From: Ganoderma boninense
Taxonomy: Eukaryota; Basidiomycota; Agaricomycetes; Polyporales; Polyporaceae
DNA length: 64,000 nucleotides
Assembly: GCA_002900995.3 (NCBI GenBank)
Contig: CM035313.1
Coordinates: 3,534,001 to 3,598,000 of the forward strand
Direction: 5' to 3'
Every line of letters starts with the position of its first letter. Positions within the stretch are counted from its first letter, which is position 1. Both the position numbers and the translations under genes were made by a program. The notes beneath the pieces were generated by a model, which saw nothing but the letters and a program-made list of their open reading frames with translations, did no database searches and had not been told where the DNA came from. Shown here in pieces: positions 23,082-35,177 of this stretch.

Positions 23082-24370
23082 ATGCCTCTCCATCGGAGTA
23101 ACTGGCGGGATGGTCTCTTCTTGCAGGTGCGCTGGGTCTCCTCACTTTACCTTGAAGTCATGGTTTCGTGCGCCACAGTTGAGTCTCACAGCTAGCTCGC
23201 TAGATCATCAACGTCTTGGTCTACTTCTTGTTCTTGGGATCCAACGTATACACCGTCACCGGCCCCCATGACATTTACTACACAGCCAAGGAGACCTATG
23301 TGACCCCCGCCCCCTGGGCGTTCCTCATTTGGTACCCATCCATCCGTTTGTTCCTTTGTCATCGTCTTGACTGTCAACGCCCAGGTCCCTCATCCACCTT
23401 CTCCTTCTCGGCACAATCATCTACCAGTTCTTTGAGGGTGGAAAGCAGGTCATCATTGACGGAGTTGGCTGGCGGTTCCCCCTTCTCGCAGTCCTCAACG
23501 CCGTCTATGTCACTCTTTGGGTCAGGCACTACTATATCGCCGGTACGTCCCCAACCCCATGCACTCACCGCGCCCACGCCCAGCTTCCCAACTCAATTAC
23601 TGCGTTCCGCAGCCTTCTTCTTCGCCCTGTTTGTCAGCTCTGCGGTAACCGTAAGTGCCTCAGCTGACCCCAAGCGTTCTAAAAGGCTCCTTCGTTCCGG
23701 TCCTCGTGAGCTAACATGGGCGGCGTGCACAGCACATCTACTACATCGTCAAGAAGTACCACGAACCCCAAAACACAGCCGACGAAGTCTTCGTCCACCT
23801 TCCGTTCTCTCTTTACCACGGCTGGACGACCGTCCTTGTCATTCTCACCGCCTTCGAGGCGTTCGGCAACGACGCCACGGTCAAACCCGCCGGAGTCTGG
23901 ACTGACGTGTTCGCCTTCCTCGCCTTGTACGTGCCCACCTCTCCTATTCCCCCCTCCACCCCTCCGCTACTCCGTGCCCAATCGGCTATGACGTCAGCCA
24001 TGACCGTAACCCCCCCTCCCTCGCCCCTCTCATCATGATGACCTACGCTGTCACCGCTCCCCGTCACCTCACTAACGCGTTACTTACGTTGTTGGCACTG
24101 CACAGCTTCTTCCTCGAGGCGACCGCGGCGACGTACGCGTTCTCGTCCACCGAGGGCGACCTCCCCGCGAGCATCGCGATCGCGTGGTCGCTCTGGGCGA
24201 TCTTCGCGCGCCAGCGCCACCCCGCGTTCATCCGCTGGTCCGCGTTCACCTTCGCGCTCCTCTCCCTCGTCTGGGTCGTCAAGGCCGGCGTCGGCCTCGC
24301 GCTCAAGATTCGCCGCGGGGGCGGCGCCATCGCGCTCGACGAGGAGCGCGCGCCGCTCGTCGGCTCCTGA
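23082..24370 (+). CDS. Polytopic membrane protein of unknown function
   Basis: 275 residues from six exons: 23082-23126, 23204-23331, 23385-23542, 23613-23650, 23733-23926 and 24106-24370. It is hydrophobic almost throughout with about seven or eight membrane spans, e.g. [110 protein letters not shown] and [20 protein letters not shown]. It ends in an acidic cytosolic-looking tail ([10 protein letters not shown]). I do not recognise the family; many basidiomycetes carry integral membrane proteins of this size. The frame closes exactly over all five introns; the last one is 179 nt. Confidence 0.75.
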
Positions 24371-26453
24371 GCGCTCGGAGCTTGCGCTGCACGGTGAGGT
24401 GTGGAGACTGTTGCCTCTTCTCGTGCTGTGTCCCGTGTCCATGTCCATGTTCGTCCGTCTCCATCCTCGTTCTGCCGTCGTCCGTGTCCGTCGTGGCTCG
24501 CTCTGGACTCGTCGTCTGTCCTCTCTTGAATACGGTTCCGGTTCCGGTTCCCGCGCAGCGGCCGATCGCGTTGTATGTGCTTGTAATAAACACGATCCGT
24601 CCGGTTGGTTGATTGTAACTTTTAAGTACGTCGTGCATGGCCCCATACCTCCAGGTGTTTATCCGTCGAATACTACTACTGCTTGTAAAGTTAACGTTGT
24701 AATTGTATTATCGCTCAGCCCTCGGTCCCCGCCCCGGCCTGCTGGCAATGCTGGATGAATGCCAATGTCAGCTGTTCTATGTAGTAGTACAGGGATGTGT
24801 GCGTCGCCCCAGTCCAGAGTACGTTCCGGTTTGTCTGCTAGAGTCTGGAGATGCAAGCTCGCTTGATGAGACTGGTCAGAGTCGTCGAAAACGACGAAAA
24901 GTGCGCAGACCATAGCGTCTTCGTCCTGTTTATCACCAGGAGTTCAGCGTGCGCCGTCTGACCGTCTGACGTATAACGGTCAATTTGCACATTTATTCAT
25001 TTCCGCGCCACTCTGACAACTTCTTAGCCGCCACGCACCTTTTGTGTATTTGCCTTCACTTACTTTTCGTATTAACTCCCCTTCTAATCTCGACACCGCC
25101 ACCGTAAACCCTGGCGCGCACGCCACTAATCTTTGACGGCAGACACCGTTGCTCAGTATGACCTGCCGCTTCGCAGTCTGGATCTATCAAATTGTAAGGT
25201 ACAGTAGCCTGTACAAGGGGAGAGAAAATGTAACTGGTAAGCGGTCCTTCCAGCTTCACTATAGCGTGCTTCTGTTGTAGGCGGACTTGCCTAGATACTA
25301 GTAGGGGTTCGGACGCACCGCCTCAAGCCTTGAGATTTACGCCCTGAGTATGGTTGCTTATATTCAGCATGGAAAACTGGCATACTTTCCACTTCTGCCA
25401 TATATTGTTAACGCAATTGTACAAGTTGACAGTGGGGATTAAGCTGAATAATTTATCTTGTTGACTCTTCCAGCATTCAGCACTGCTGACCGCGTTCTCC
25501 CCTGGGTATAAGTATTGGAACATTGGAACGAAATGCGGAGGCCGTGCTGCTACATTCTGATCCTCGCCCCCAAGCCTGCTCCCAGCCAAAGAGCTTACCT
25601 AGGAGCGGGCGAGACTGGAGATGGACTCAGGCTCAACTTGTCGTGCATACGCTATAAACTTGAGAACTACAAGCTGGGCGTGGGCCTCGTATCCAAGCAT
25701 GGCGAAGGCCACCACTGAGGTCACGAAACTGAGACCCACTCCTCAGTAGGTGACTAGAGTCCATTCATTTGGTGTTGACCAGGTCTGTAACGCAATTGAG
25801 CTACCGTCCTGGACCCCTGTCCCTGCGTCGTGACTTGTGGGTCATTCCCACTTTTAAGACGTAGTCCAGGTCCTCTGACATGAAGTCTAGATTGACGTTC
25901 TTGACCCACCCAAAGCTATGCACCGCAAATTCAACAGATGCAGATGTGTGGATGCACAGGACAGAAGGCACGCTCAGTACCGCTATAAGCACGTCTAGAT
26001 GCAGGGACAGGGGATGACATTTATTGCTTCACACAGAACGATACAAAGGGACAGCTGCAACATGCTAGGAACATTTGGATACGCGTAGCGAGATAGGCAG
26101 AGACATAGCGAGACAAGCACTGAGGTGACAGCGACAACGACAACTTTAGCTACTCAGATTATCTACAGTCCAGGTTACCAGACACATCGCGAAGGTGACG
26201 ACATGACGACATGAGTGCAACCCCAGAACGTAGAATATCGCAAGCAACGACACACAGCAACGACGACAGCAGTGACAGTGCAGACAAGACAGAGAAGACG
26301 AGAAGACGGTGAGACGGTCGACGAGACATGGAGCAGCAGTAAACAACACGACAGTCCTGAGACAACGTTGTCTCAGGTGGAAGAACCCCTGCACATCTTG
26401 TGAGTCAAGAGCGCGTACAGAATAGCGGAAGGTGCAAGTACTCACCGCTAGTC
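24371..26453. other. Intergenic, 2.1 kb
   Basis: Downstream region of the membrane-protein gene (AATAAA at about 24585) and of the coiled-coil gene. No exon can be supported. A perfect 22-nt palindrome (CCTGAGACAACGTTGTCTCAGG) lies at 26354-26375, 78 bp past the stop of the coiled-coil gene. Confidence 0.5.
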
Positions 26454-27436
26454 CTACTCCTCACTGGCGTCGTTGTCCTCGTTGTCGCCCTCATTGTCCT
26501 TGTCGCCTTCAGCTTCTTTCACCCCCGTGAGCTGAGGGCGGGAGCGAAGAGACTTCAAGCTCATCTTAGAGAGTCCCTTAGCGAGTGTCTCAGTTACCGC
26601 TGCTGCGGAGGCCTGAGCGACACTCAGCGTCTGGGACTTCTGCTTCTTGTTGAATTGCCTTTGAATCAAAGAGTACATTAGCTAGCGAAACAAACGATCA
26701 CGCCCAAAGAAAAATCAGCTTACTGCTGGAACTGCTCGACGTCTTGTTGAGTCTTGCGAGTTTCATCCTGGATGTCGACGGTATCCTTGCGCAGCTGAGA
26801 GCTGTCCTTCTGGATGTGGTCGAGGCGGTTCGTGATCCCTTGCAGGAGAGCGTGGGTGCTTTCCATCGACTCCGCTGTAGTTGGAAAGTAGTCAGAGCGG
26901 AATGGCGAAGTTGAAAGCATGATCAGCGAACTCACTCATGACCTTGGTGAAAGAAACCATCTGATCCTTCAAGTCGGTGATGACCCCCTTCAACTCGACC
27001 TTGAGATCCGTCATCGTCTCCCTCATCGTCTCCGTCAGCTCGTCTTTGAGCTCCTTGATGCCTTGTCCGAGCTGCTCGCCCTGCTCGCGCTGGGCATGGA
27101 GTTCTTCCTGGATCACCTTCAGCAACTCGGACATGGTCGCGCTCTTGTTGGAAGCTGATAAAAGACGTCAAGGTAAGGCTAGTCGACGGCAGCAAACCCG
27201 GCTGTGAACTCACCCATATCTACGTCGCGATCTTCGGCTTGAGAGTTGTTGAGGGTCTGCACGTAGGCGGGGACGATGCCGTGAGCGTAAGTGGCGGCCT
27301 GGTTGGAGCCGTAGGGCAAAGTCCCGAGAGGGAAGGGAAGAGACTGGGTGAAGTTCGAGGGGAGGGGAGTGGGGACAGGGTCGGCATCCGGGTTGTACTG
27401 GGTGATGTTCTCGAAGGCGTGGGAAGGCTGGGACAT
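26454..27436 (-). CDS. Coiled-coil protein, probably mobile-element associated
   Basis: 265 residues from four exons: 27436-27214, 27154-26936, 26874-26724 and 26658-26454 (introns 59, 61 and 65 nt). The N-terminal 70 residues are Pro/Asn/Thr-rich. The middle is a long amphipathic helix with heptad-like spacing (LLKVIQEELHAQREQGEQLG, ELKDELTETMRETMTDLKVE, then THALLQGITNRLDHIQKDS and QDETRKTQQDVEQFQQ), so it should oligomerise. The tail is basic and then acidic (KDNEGDNEDNDASEE). I do not recognise a family and no catalytic motif is visible. It is transcribed like the dioxygenase gene 1.3 kb upstream and may belong to the same mobile unit; that link is inference. Confidence 0.65.
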
Positions 27437-28735
27437 GATGATGACTAAGAAGTAATGTGACGCAGGTAAGGTTGGGACTCAATCGGAGAAGGGGGGCAGG
27501 GACGAGGTTCTGACCGGTGACCCTCAGACGGCGAGGTTCATAAGCTTTTGCTGGTGGCACTCACAAATATGCGCAAACTCCGGCAGACCTGAATATCCAG
27601 AGCGGGCCGTTCAATCCGACGCATGTCGTTGGGCTTGTTCACCGCTAATTGGTCTGTGTGCATGCCTTCTTTTCAAAGCTATCGCATTGGAATCTGAGTA
27701 TCAGCCAGGAATCTGAGGAGGAGGAATTGCCAGATTTACAGGTTCTTTGGCTAGCGACTGCGGGGTGACGTATTTGTGCCACCCAGAACCTTATTTGCTT
27801 GCCTTCCTCGAGGCTCTAGATCCTCATGCTGTGCCGTTGACCTTCCTCGGACCGCGGAGTCCTTGCTATGTCCGATACTCTTGCTCTCCTCAACTTTCGG
27901 GTAGGTGATTGAACACGCAGAAGGACCAGAGCTCGCAATCTGCTTTCAGATGGTATGTAATTTTCCAGAGGACTTCTCAAGGAAACATGGATAGCAGACA
28001 ACGGTGATACCCCGAAGGTACCGTCTTACCCTTTGCCCTTGACCACTGTTCCCGATCAGAAGGCCCGGAGCATACCGAAGAAGCATGCATGCTGGTGTAT
28101 GTGAGTCACATCACAAGAATGGAAGATGATTAAACCTTCAGAACGTAAAGGAAGCACAAGCTCCAGTTCTTACGAGCATACTTCACCATCAATGTCGAAC
28201 GTCCTGAGGGCTGAACATGACAAAGGTTGTCGTCCTTGAACTTCAGCACATATTTGACGATGGTTGGAGTGTGCACAGAGGGCCTCCCGTAGCAAGGAAT
28301 CTCGTCTTTGTTTTCCCAGGTGAGCTTTGATTTCGAAGACGTCAATTGTGGAATGATGGCGAAGCAACCTTCTGCCTCACTTTTTTCTTATCCCACTAAA
28401 GACGCCCTCAAGGCAGGGCTAAGTGAGTCATACTCCTAGAAAAGGTCCAGGATTTTCCTGCTTTCAAATAGGAACCGCAGCTAGAAACATTTCACGACTT
28501 TCTAAATGATGTGCAAAGGTCCGCGGCTTCTCGCTGCTGGCTGGGCAGGAATAAGAAGCCCTGTGTAAAGCTTGTCTTCCGCGGAGAGGCCAGCCTCGTT
28601 GACGGCGTATACTGCACCTCATCAGCGGTGAATATCCTCACGTAAGGGTGGCAAATTTGGACAGGATTGCTGGGCCGCCTCACAGTTGAGCATCTGTACG
28701 GTACAGTACTGAGGGTAGGTACAGTACTGAGGGTA
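27437..28735. other. Gap between coiled-coil and dioxygenase genes
   Basis: Short minus-strand frames at 28130-28345 and 28492-28683 have ordinary-looking composition but no family, start context or splice continuity I can defend. They may be remnants of an extra element gene. Confidence 0.4.
28700..28735. repeat. 18-bp exact tandem duplication
   Basis: Two adjacent copies of GGTACAGTACTGAGGGTA abut the stop codon of the dioxygenase gene. The core TACAGTACTG is nearly self-complementary. Confidence 0.85.
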
Positions 28736-31700
28736 CTAGGCTGGATATCCCCTCTCGTCGTCTAAATAAGAGTTTCCTCGCCATCCCATCTTATTGTCTA
28801 CCCACTTCAAGCCAGCTCTGTCGGAGTGACAGACCAGCGAGGCACGCTTGCCTACGTAAGGAAGGTTGAAGTGAGTGACGTCACAAGAGGGGAACACAAC
28901 GCAATCTCCAGACAGCAAAGGCAAGACAAGCCCTGGCTCCACCAAACACAACTCCCCTCCTTCAAAGGTGCCAATAGGAATAACTAGGCACGCTTTGAGA
29001 TCCCCGCTGTCTCGATGACCCTTGGTAGCGACATTGAAGTTGAGAACGAAGCCAGCAAAGGGATGGCAGGGCGATGCCTTCCGTCCTGGAAGCTCTTCTG
29101 CGTAGCAGGCAATCTCGAAAAAGAGATCACCGAGGTGAGCTCTCAACTGAGACGACGTTAACTCAAGACACACAGATAACACAAGAGAAAACCGACCTTG
29201 TTCTCAATCCAACCGAAGACTTGTTCCAACGTATTGCAAAGCGCGTCGTAGGTATCGAAGTTGTCCAACATTTCCTTACTTTCGTAGGGCGTCATTTGTG
29301 CTGTATTTGTACGTGCTACCCCTGTGCGTTTGAGATACCAAGGGTGAATGTGGCGGGGAGCGTCGGTACCCTAAACACTGGGAGTTAGACTGCTTCAAGT
29401 CTCAACAGGCTTTAACACGTACGTCTTGACCCATGCGCATATAATGGCTGAAATGGATGGTGATGAACTCTGCAAGTTTGTCAGGAGAGTGAATCATCCG
29501 TAGATGTACGTTATCAGAGGAGGCCCGCATGCAGGTTTCAATGCTCTTCTCCAGTGATCGCCGTAGCTCCGTTGGCATGGTACCTAAAATCAGACACAGA
29601 AAAGAGTCGTCCTGTCCCTCAAACCAGATATCCTTGCTGATGGGCCTTGAGCAAAGACATTGAAGTGTTCAAAGATTTTGACTGCTCACCCCACGAAAAA
29701 AGAGCGATCAACTCGAACGTAGGTGTTTCTCACCTTCTTGCACCCGTTCCTGGTATAGAATGTTTTATCCAACTCAAGATACCAGTACGTCAGCACTCCT
29801 TCCTTAGGACAAGGAAAACGGCGCACCTGGTCTTGCAACTCCTCCACAGTTCCTGGCCGAAACACATTTTGAGCGCACAGGCGCTGGCGAACTGTCCAGC
29901 GATCCCGAGCGGCGCCATGCTTAGGGTAGGGTAAGCTCCTGTTGGCAGGCAGAGTCGGGTTGTACTTCGTTTTGACAGTGACTCTCTGTGCCAGCGCAGC
30001 CAAAACTTCTGCGTCCTGGACACCTGGAGCACCAGTAAAGTCCTCGTCACCGCTGTCACTGAGCTCTTCCTCTATCCCAGAGAGCGGAGACTCTGGAGTG
30101 AGAGCACGGACCGATGAGCCTGGGGTGGTAGGAGGTGCTGAAGAAGGAGCACTGAGCAGAGACTGTTGAAATTGATAGTAGGGGACAGGAGGTGGCAAGA
30201 TCGCCAACTCCGCCTTTGAGGGGAATACACGCCCCCACACGATCCAGTCGCGATCGATTAATTTAAAATCACTGGGTTCAAGTCGTAAGTGTCAAATTCT
30301 GAATCCTATTAGAGACCTACTTCGTATTGAGCGTCGAAAAGACTCGATCAGTAACTTCGAGATCTGCGCAGTGCACCGTCCGAGGAAGCCCGTACCCCTC
30401 TAACACGTGGACAGAGAAGATAGACGACATTGAGAGGGGGACCGACACCCCCAGATAGCCCAATAGAGGCAAAAATCTGTCTCGAAGGACTCCCTCTAAA
30501 AGCAACAGATCAAGGACAATCTACCTACGTAGTGAGTAGTAAGCTCACCTGGAGGTCGACGCAGAGCTACACAAATGGCTCTGATGCTCTCCCAAGATAT
30601 TTGTGCACAAGTGAAGCTCATGCGTCTGGCAGCCACTACCATTAGGGTATACAACGAGCCTAGTTGAGATAATGAGATGATCGTTAGCTCTGCACGGTAC
30701 CCTGAGAGGCAGAGCTGGATAACTCACCCCCTCCCGCTAGGGTAGCGTAACGATAGCCAGCCCCTACCCAAGACCGAAAGGTCCTCACTGCTGGAGCTCC
30801 TATGACGTTTCCCAGATGGCGATGGTAGATCCCTGTGATGCTGGGCTTCTCGTATTTCTCTGGGTATTGCTTTCGCTTTCTTCGCGGGTCCTGGGTCTGC
30901 GACGCCAGGTTCGACGCATGCCACGCCTTTAACATGCTGCCATACTCTCCTGTCAACTTCAAGTCTACACCAGCCTTGGGAACGACGTACCTATCAACTT
31001 TCATGCTCAGTTGAACAAGGTTAAGCATGGCAACAAAGTCCATCGCTCCTCGGACAGCGAATGCGCGATGACAGCGGTCTACCAGAGACCAGAGAGAATC
31101 GGTAGAGTACGCAAGGGCACCACTTTCCCAAGGCAGTTGGTATATGAGGGACTTCATGCCGTGGATCCACGCCTGGCAAAGGGGATCGTTGATATCGCTC
31201 TCTGGGCCTTGAACGAGATATGAAAGCAAAAGGTCTGAATGGGGATCAGGTCGTACTGTGGGGCGGTCCGCGGCTTTCCAGGGTACCTCATCCTCCTGCA
31301 GGTTCTCAGCTCCTGGAATGTAGTAGTCGCTGTCCAGACCCTCGGTCCTCAAACTCGCTACTTCCTCCAAACGGGGCACGAACAAGCCAGCAGGGCGTGC
31401 CTGTTTGCTGGCTCGCCTCATGACAATGCCACCTCGGACGCAAACAGGTAGCGGAGGTGGTGGAAGGACAGGGCCGAAGAAGTCGATGAGCACTTGGAGC
31501 TCGTCTGGGTTGATCTCTGGTTCGCCAACCTCGGGCTCTCCTTCTTCGTCAGGCTCTTCAAGTGGCGGGGCGTAAGCAACTGCCGGAGGTAGGGCTTGGG
31601 CCGGAACGTCAGCGGGGACTGATAAGTGTCGGGAGGTAGGTACCACGGAACGGCGTCCTGCGTGTCCGCTTCGAACGGAAGCCTGGGCAAGAGCGCTTGC

Positions 31701-32387
31701 CCCCCTTAAAGCGAAGACAGTTTGAACAGGAGGAAGGGCCTGCTGATCCGTTGCAAGACCATTCAAGGTACCCGTCGTGGAGGAGACTGACAGCGGGATA
31801 GGAGTCAGCAAAGAGACGGGAGAGGGGAGTCCAGTGGCAGCCGAAGACGCAGCCAAGTTCTGCAAAGGATGGAGAGTTGCCTGGTTCGATGTCAGGCGGG
31901 ACGAGGCATGATCACATTTGTGTAGACGTACCTCGGGCGTGCCTGAACCTCGTCGATCCTGCTCCTGTCCTGCTTCTCCCTCGGACGAGCTTGAAGTTTC
32001 TCCCTGCAACGTATACGGCCTGACCAGAGGTGTGGGAGTGGGGGACGGGGTAAGAACTACGGTGGTCCGTTGTGGGTCTCCATTCAATTGTTGCAGCACC
32101 GGGATAAGGTCTGGACTTGACTTGAGGTCCGCAGAGAGGAGGAGCTCTCTGAGGGCGACGACCTGAGCCTCCGAAAGACGAAGAAACGTATCCTAGAAAG
32201 GGGACTTATTAGCGCAACACTCATAAATATTACGGGAACAACTGACCATGGACTCAACAACGTGAAGGACGGGGGCAACCTCCGGGGCTTTCATGGGTGT
32301 ACTGGAAGAGGCTGCGCACGGCGATATAGCAGGGGCGCCAGCGCATCGCAGTGCTTGCCGACAATTTGTCAAGGGTTGCGCTGGCAT
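28736..32387 (-). CDS. Large protein with C-terminal 2OG-Fe(II) JBP1/TET-type dioxygenase domain
   Basis: Predicted 1050-residue protein of an agaricomycete family with a 2OGFeDO JBP1/TET-like oxygenase domain. Exons: 32387-32247, 32192-31932, 31859-30728, 30659-30549, 30495-30321, 30271-29734, 29632-29423, 29370-29197 and 29146-28736; frames join exactly. The last 200 residues carry the dioxygenase: FVLNFNVATKGHRDSGD contains the iron-binding HxD, followed by LGTF-like IPIGTFEGGELCL, SGDCVVFPSCDVTHFN with the distal His, and RASLVCHSD with the Arg expected to bind 2-oxoglutarate. The middle part (WESIRAICVALRRPP, VHCADLEVTDRVFSTLN) is typical of the family but has no known function. TET/JBP enzymes oxidise 5-methyl-pyrimidines in DNA, and in basidiomycetes such genes have expanded together with DNA transposons. 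Activity here is inferred, not shown. Least certain are the 101-nt sixth intron and the ATG. Confidence 0.8.
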
Positions 32388-33362
32388 ACTTAGGGAGTAG
32401 GAAAGGGAGAAACAGGACTTTGAAATTCACACCACAGATGCACGTACAACTAACGGAATTACTCTGGATATGCGGCTCACCATGCATGAAGTGCGCTGGG
32501 ACCCTGTCCTCCCAGCCCGCTCCTAGCCCCTCCTACAACGTAAGTGCTACCTGTGTACTAGTACCGGACGTAGTACCGGAAGGCTATGAAACGTCCCGAA
32601 GAAAGATGTGGGTGGCTAGAGTGGGCGCACAAGAAAAGGTAGAATTCATCAGGACCCACACGATACTCCTGCTCCCAGAACAGCACGAGCTCCGACAACT
32701 CTGAGTGCGCCCTCAGCCCCAAGCCTGACCAGCATGATGCTCTCCCAATACATGCACACCCTTCCCAGCCCCCGCTCCGTACTGTTGTCTCCATGTCCGT
32801 GCTCTCCGTAGCCAATTGTGGCGGTCCCTGTGAGCCTCGAATCAGCCTCAAATGTTGTCCAGAACCTTGCGGTTGGTACGGACCTCGCCACAGCACCACG
32901 AAAGCGAGAATCGTGCAAAAGCCTGGAGGGCCTGATGCGCTAGAAAACCGGCACTGGAGGTTTACGTCAAGGACTGCGGGAAGGGATGGCTGGATGTTTC
33001 CGCAGGGGGGTCCTACAAGACCGAGGTTTCAGGGCTTTAGGGTTGCAGCCAAAGGCGTTGGGCTGCTTCAGCTGGAATGTCAGGAAATATAACGTGCGTA
33101 CCATCTATCCCAGGCTCTCCATGTTCCTCTCCCGCTCTTCCGAGCTCCTCCTGCATCTACGCCCAAAAGCTCCACGCCTGTGTACACCGATGAGCGGTCG
33201 TGCGAGCAAGACGGAGGTCGACAGAGGGCGGTAGGAAGGGGAGAGTGGGACTACAGAGAGACAGCAAAGAAGGAGGGTAAGGAGAGCGGCGGAGGAGTTG
33301 AACGTCGAAGGCCTGCCGTCGTTGTGCCGACCATGAATTTTGGCGAAGTGAACTTGCCGTTC
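32388..33362. other. Intergenic upstream of the dioxygenase gene
   Basis: No exon recognised. It ends at the hairpin at 33363. The last 25-45 bases before the hairpin carry the motif shared with the other hairpins (TTGGCGAA, then CTTGCC and TTCGGTC). Confidence 0.45.
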
Positions 33363-33398
33363 GGTCTGGCGCTGGCACCGCCGTGCCAGCGCCAGACC
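33363..33398. repeat. Hairpin P1 (16-bp perfect stem, 4-nt loop)
   Basis: The arm GGTCTGGCGCTGGCAC and its exact complement are separated by CGCC. The left neighbour (33350-33362) has the shared motif TTGGCGAA...CTTGCCGTTC. Orientation: the motif side faces left, as at the right end of a mobile unit. Confidence 0.85.
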
Positions 33399-33764
33399 CC
33401 TTCCAGATTCGGAACTGGCTTCGGGAGCGCGGGACTGGGTTGCAGGCTCGGGGCAGCGTGTTTGGGTGGATCGCAATGGGCAGGAACATGGGTTATGATT
33501 GTCGAAGAAAAACTCACAGATGAGTATTGATTCTCTCCAGATTCTCGCACGACGGGATTCTCTCATCCTTTCCTCTCCCACTCCAACTTCCAAGCTAGTT
33601 CCGCTAGCGTGTGTTGTTTCATTTGTTTCCTTCGGCAGTAGGGATAAAAAAGGGTAGGCATGCTTGGGATGCAGCTAGGTCAAAGGGATGAGGGAGGATG
33701 AGCGGGATGGGAACGGCGGCGGTGGAGGAACAAGGCAGGAGTCAGAGACAAAGTCGGGGCGTTA
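33399..33764. other. Spacer between hairpins P1 and P2
   Basis: No gene or recognised motif. It carries short frames only. Confidence 0.4.
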
Positions 33765-33804
33765 GGCGCTAAGGTTGGTTGCGTGCGCAACCAACCTTAG
33801 CGCC
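33765..33804. repeat. Hairpin P2 (19-bp perfect stem, 2-nt loop)
   Basis: The stem begins GGCGCTAAGGTTGGTTGCG and is followed by TG and its exact complement. The arm sequence differs from P1/P3/P4 except for the first GGCGCT. It sits at the left border of the DUF3712-like pseudogene. Confidence 0.85.
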
Positions 33805-34850
33805 CTCTCCAGCCGCGTCCTCCTCTTCGTCCTACTCGCCATCATCGCCTAGTACATCTCCCGGGCTTCGACAGCGCGCCCCGAGGAGATCATCCAGCAC
33901 GCACTCGTCATCCATGGGCCGGCCAGGGTCGAGGAGCTCAACGCTACGAAGGACGACGGCGTGTGGCTGATGCTGCGCGGGCGTATGGGGCTCGACGCGG
34001 GGAGCGTGGTCGGCGTGAAGATGGACGAGGGCGACAGCGTCCTGTCAGCTCGACTGATGGAAGGGCGTCAGGTGGTGGGGATCCGCCAGCTCGACCGGGT
34101 AACGATGACGACGTCCAAGGTCCACGTGGGCGCTGGCTGACCCCTCTCGAGATCCCGGTGCGGATACAGCCGACGAGGAACCTGGGGGACTGGATGCGGT
34201 TCGTGAGGGAGAGCTGGAAGCAGTGGTCCTTGGGCATGCAGGCAGTGGTCGGGCAGGCGGTCGTACGGGGAGGAGGGCTCGAGGACCACGGGTGGAGGAG
34301 TTGGTTTACGCTCTCACCCAGGAACATCCGTGTGGTCATCAACGTCAAAAGTGCGTTCCCTTGTTATGTCTCGCGTTGCCTGTGTATCTAACATGTTCTT
34401 CTGGTCCCCTCTTTACCTGGCCTTCCTCGACCGGGAGTGGGGACGACCTCTCGAGCTTCTCAGAGCTCGTCCACAAACATCGCATCCAGGCACAGAACCA
34501 TTGAGCTCTCTGCGAACGCCGCAGCGCTCAATCCCATCTCTCTAGGCGTTGAGTTCAAAGCCCCCCAGCTGCCATTCTTTATCGCCCTCCCGCGTCCGAG
34601 CCAAACGTGTCCTCGGTCACGGTTGCATCCGTCCACTCCCGGCTGATCCAGTTGACGCACCCCAACATCACATTCACGGTCTCGGGCAACATCGTCCCTC
34701 TCCCGCGGGACTCCTCCGGCGCACTCTTGACACGGGGACCCACGACGCGTCCGGAAAGTTCGAGGACGGATGACCACGAGGAGCTGGGGAGCGGGAAGGC
34801 AAGGAGCAGGATGAGCGGGATGAGCGGGATGAGCGGGAACACGAAGAAAC
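33805..34850 (+). pseudogene. DUF3712-like membrane protein fragment (broken)
   Basis: Remnant of a fungal DUF3712-type membrane protein. It opens with a membrane segment (SSRVLLFVLLAIIA) that runs straight into a TAG. Reading through, the same frame gives EEIIQHALVIHGPARVEELN and DGVWLMLRGRMGLDAGSVVG, the usual N-terminal blocks. A frame change near 34130 leads into PVRIQPTRNLGDWMRFVRE and GGLEDHGWRSWFTLSPRN. An intron-like stretch follows, then blocks in two frames (IELSANAAALNP, then LIQLTHPNITFTVSGNIVPL). The stop, the frameshifts and the missing 5' part mark it as a pseudogene; retained intron sequence means it was copied as DNA. Borders are approximate and the family call is from memory of its conserved blocks. 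Confidence 0.6.
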
Positions 34851-35121
34851 AGGTAAGTCTGTCAAATACATGCTTTTTTCGCGTTTATAGCGAGCCCAAT
34901 GGCTCGGGATTCTCTACCAGGCGCGGCGCCGATCTTGAGATTGTCTTCTTGTCGCCCTCCAGGCTCAAAACGTGTCCTTGCTCGAACATACGTGACCGTG
35001 CTGATGGCCTCGCAACATTAAAGACTCTCGCTTCCTGTCCCCACACCCCACGCCGTCCCGCTTTGCCCGCTATCATATCTTAATCCCCCACTTCGGCGCC
35101 GTCTTCCTCGCACTGCCGAAG

Positions 35122-35177
35122 CCATGTCCAGATCTGGACATGGTCAGGTGCTGGCACGTTCGTGCCAGCGCCTGACC
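35122..35177. repeat. Hairpin P3 with adjoining palindrome
   Basis: Two palindromes share an edge: CCATGTCCAGATCTGGACATGG (35122-35143) and a 17-bp stem with a 2-nt loop (35142-35177), arms GGTCAGGTGCTGGCACG / CGTGCCAGCGCCTGACC, one mismatch. The right neighbour is GAATGGCAAGATTTTCGCCAA, the shared motif in inverse orientation to P1, as expected at the left end of a mobile unit. Confidence 0.8.
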
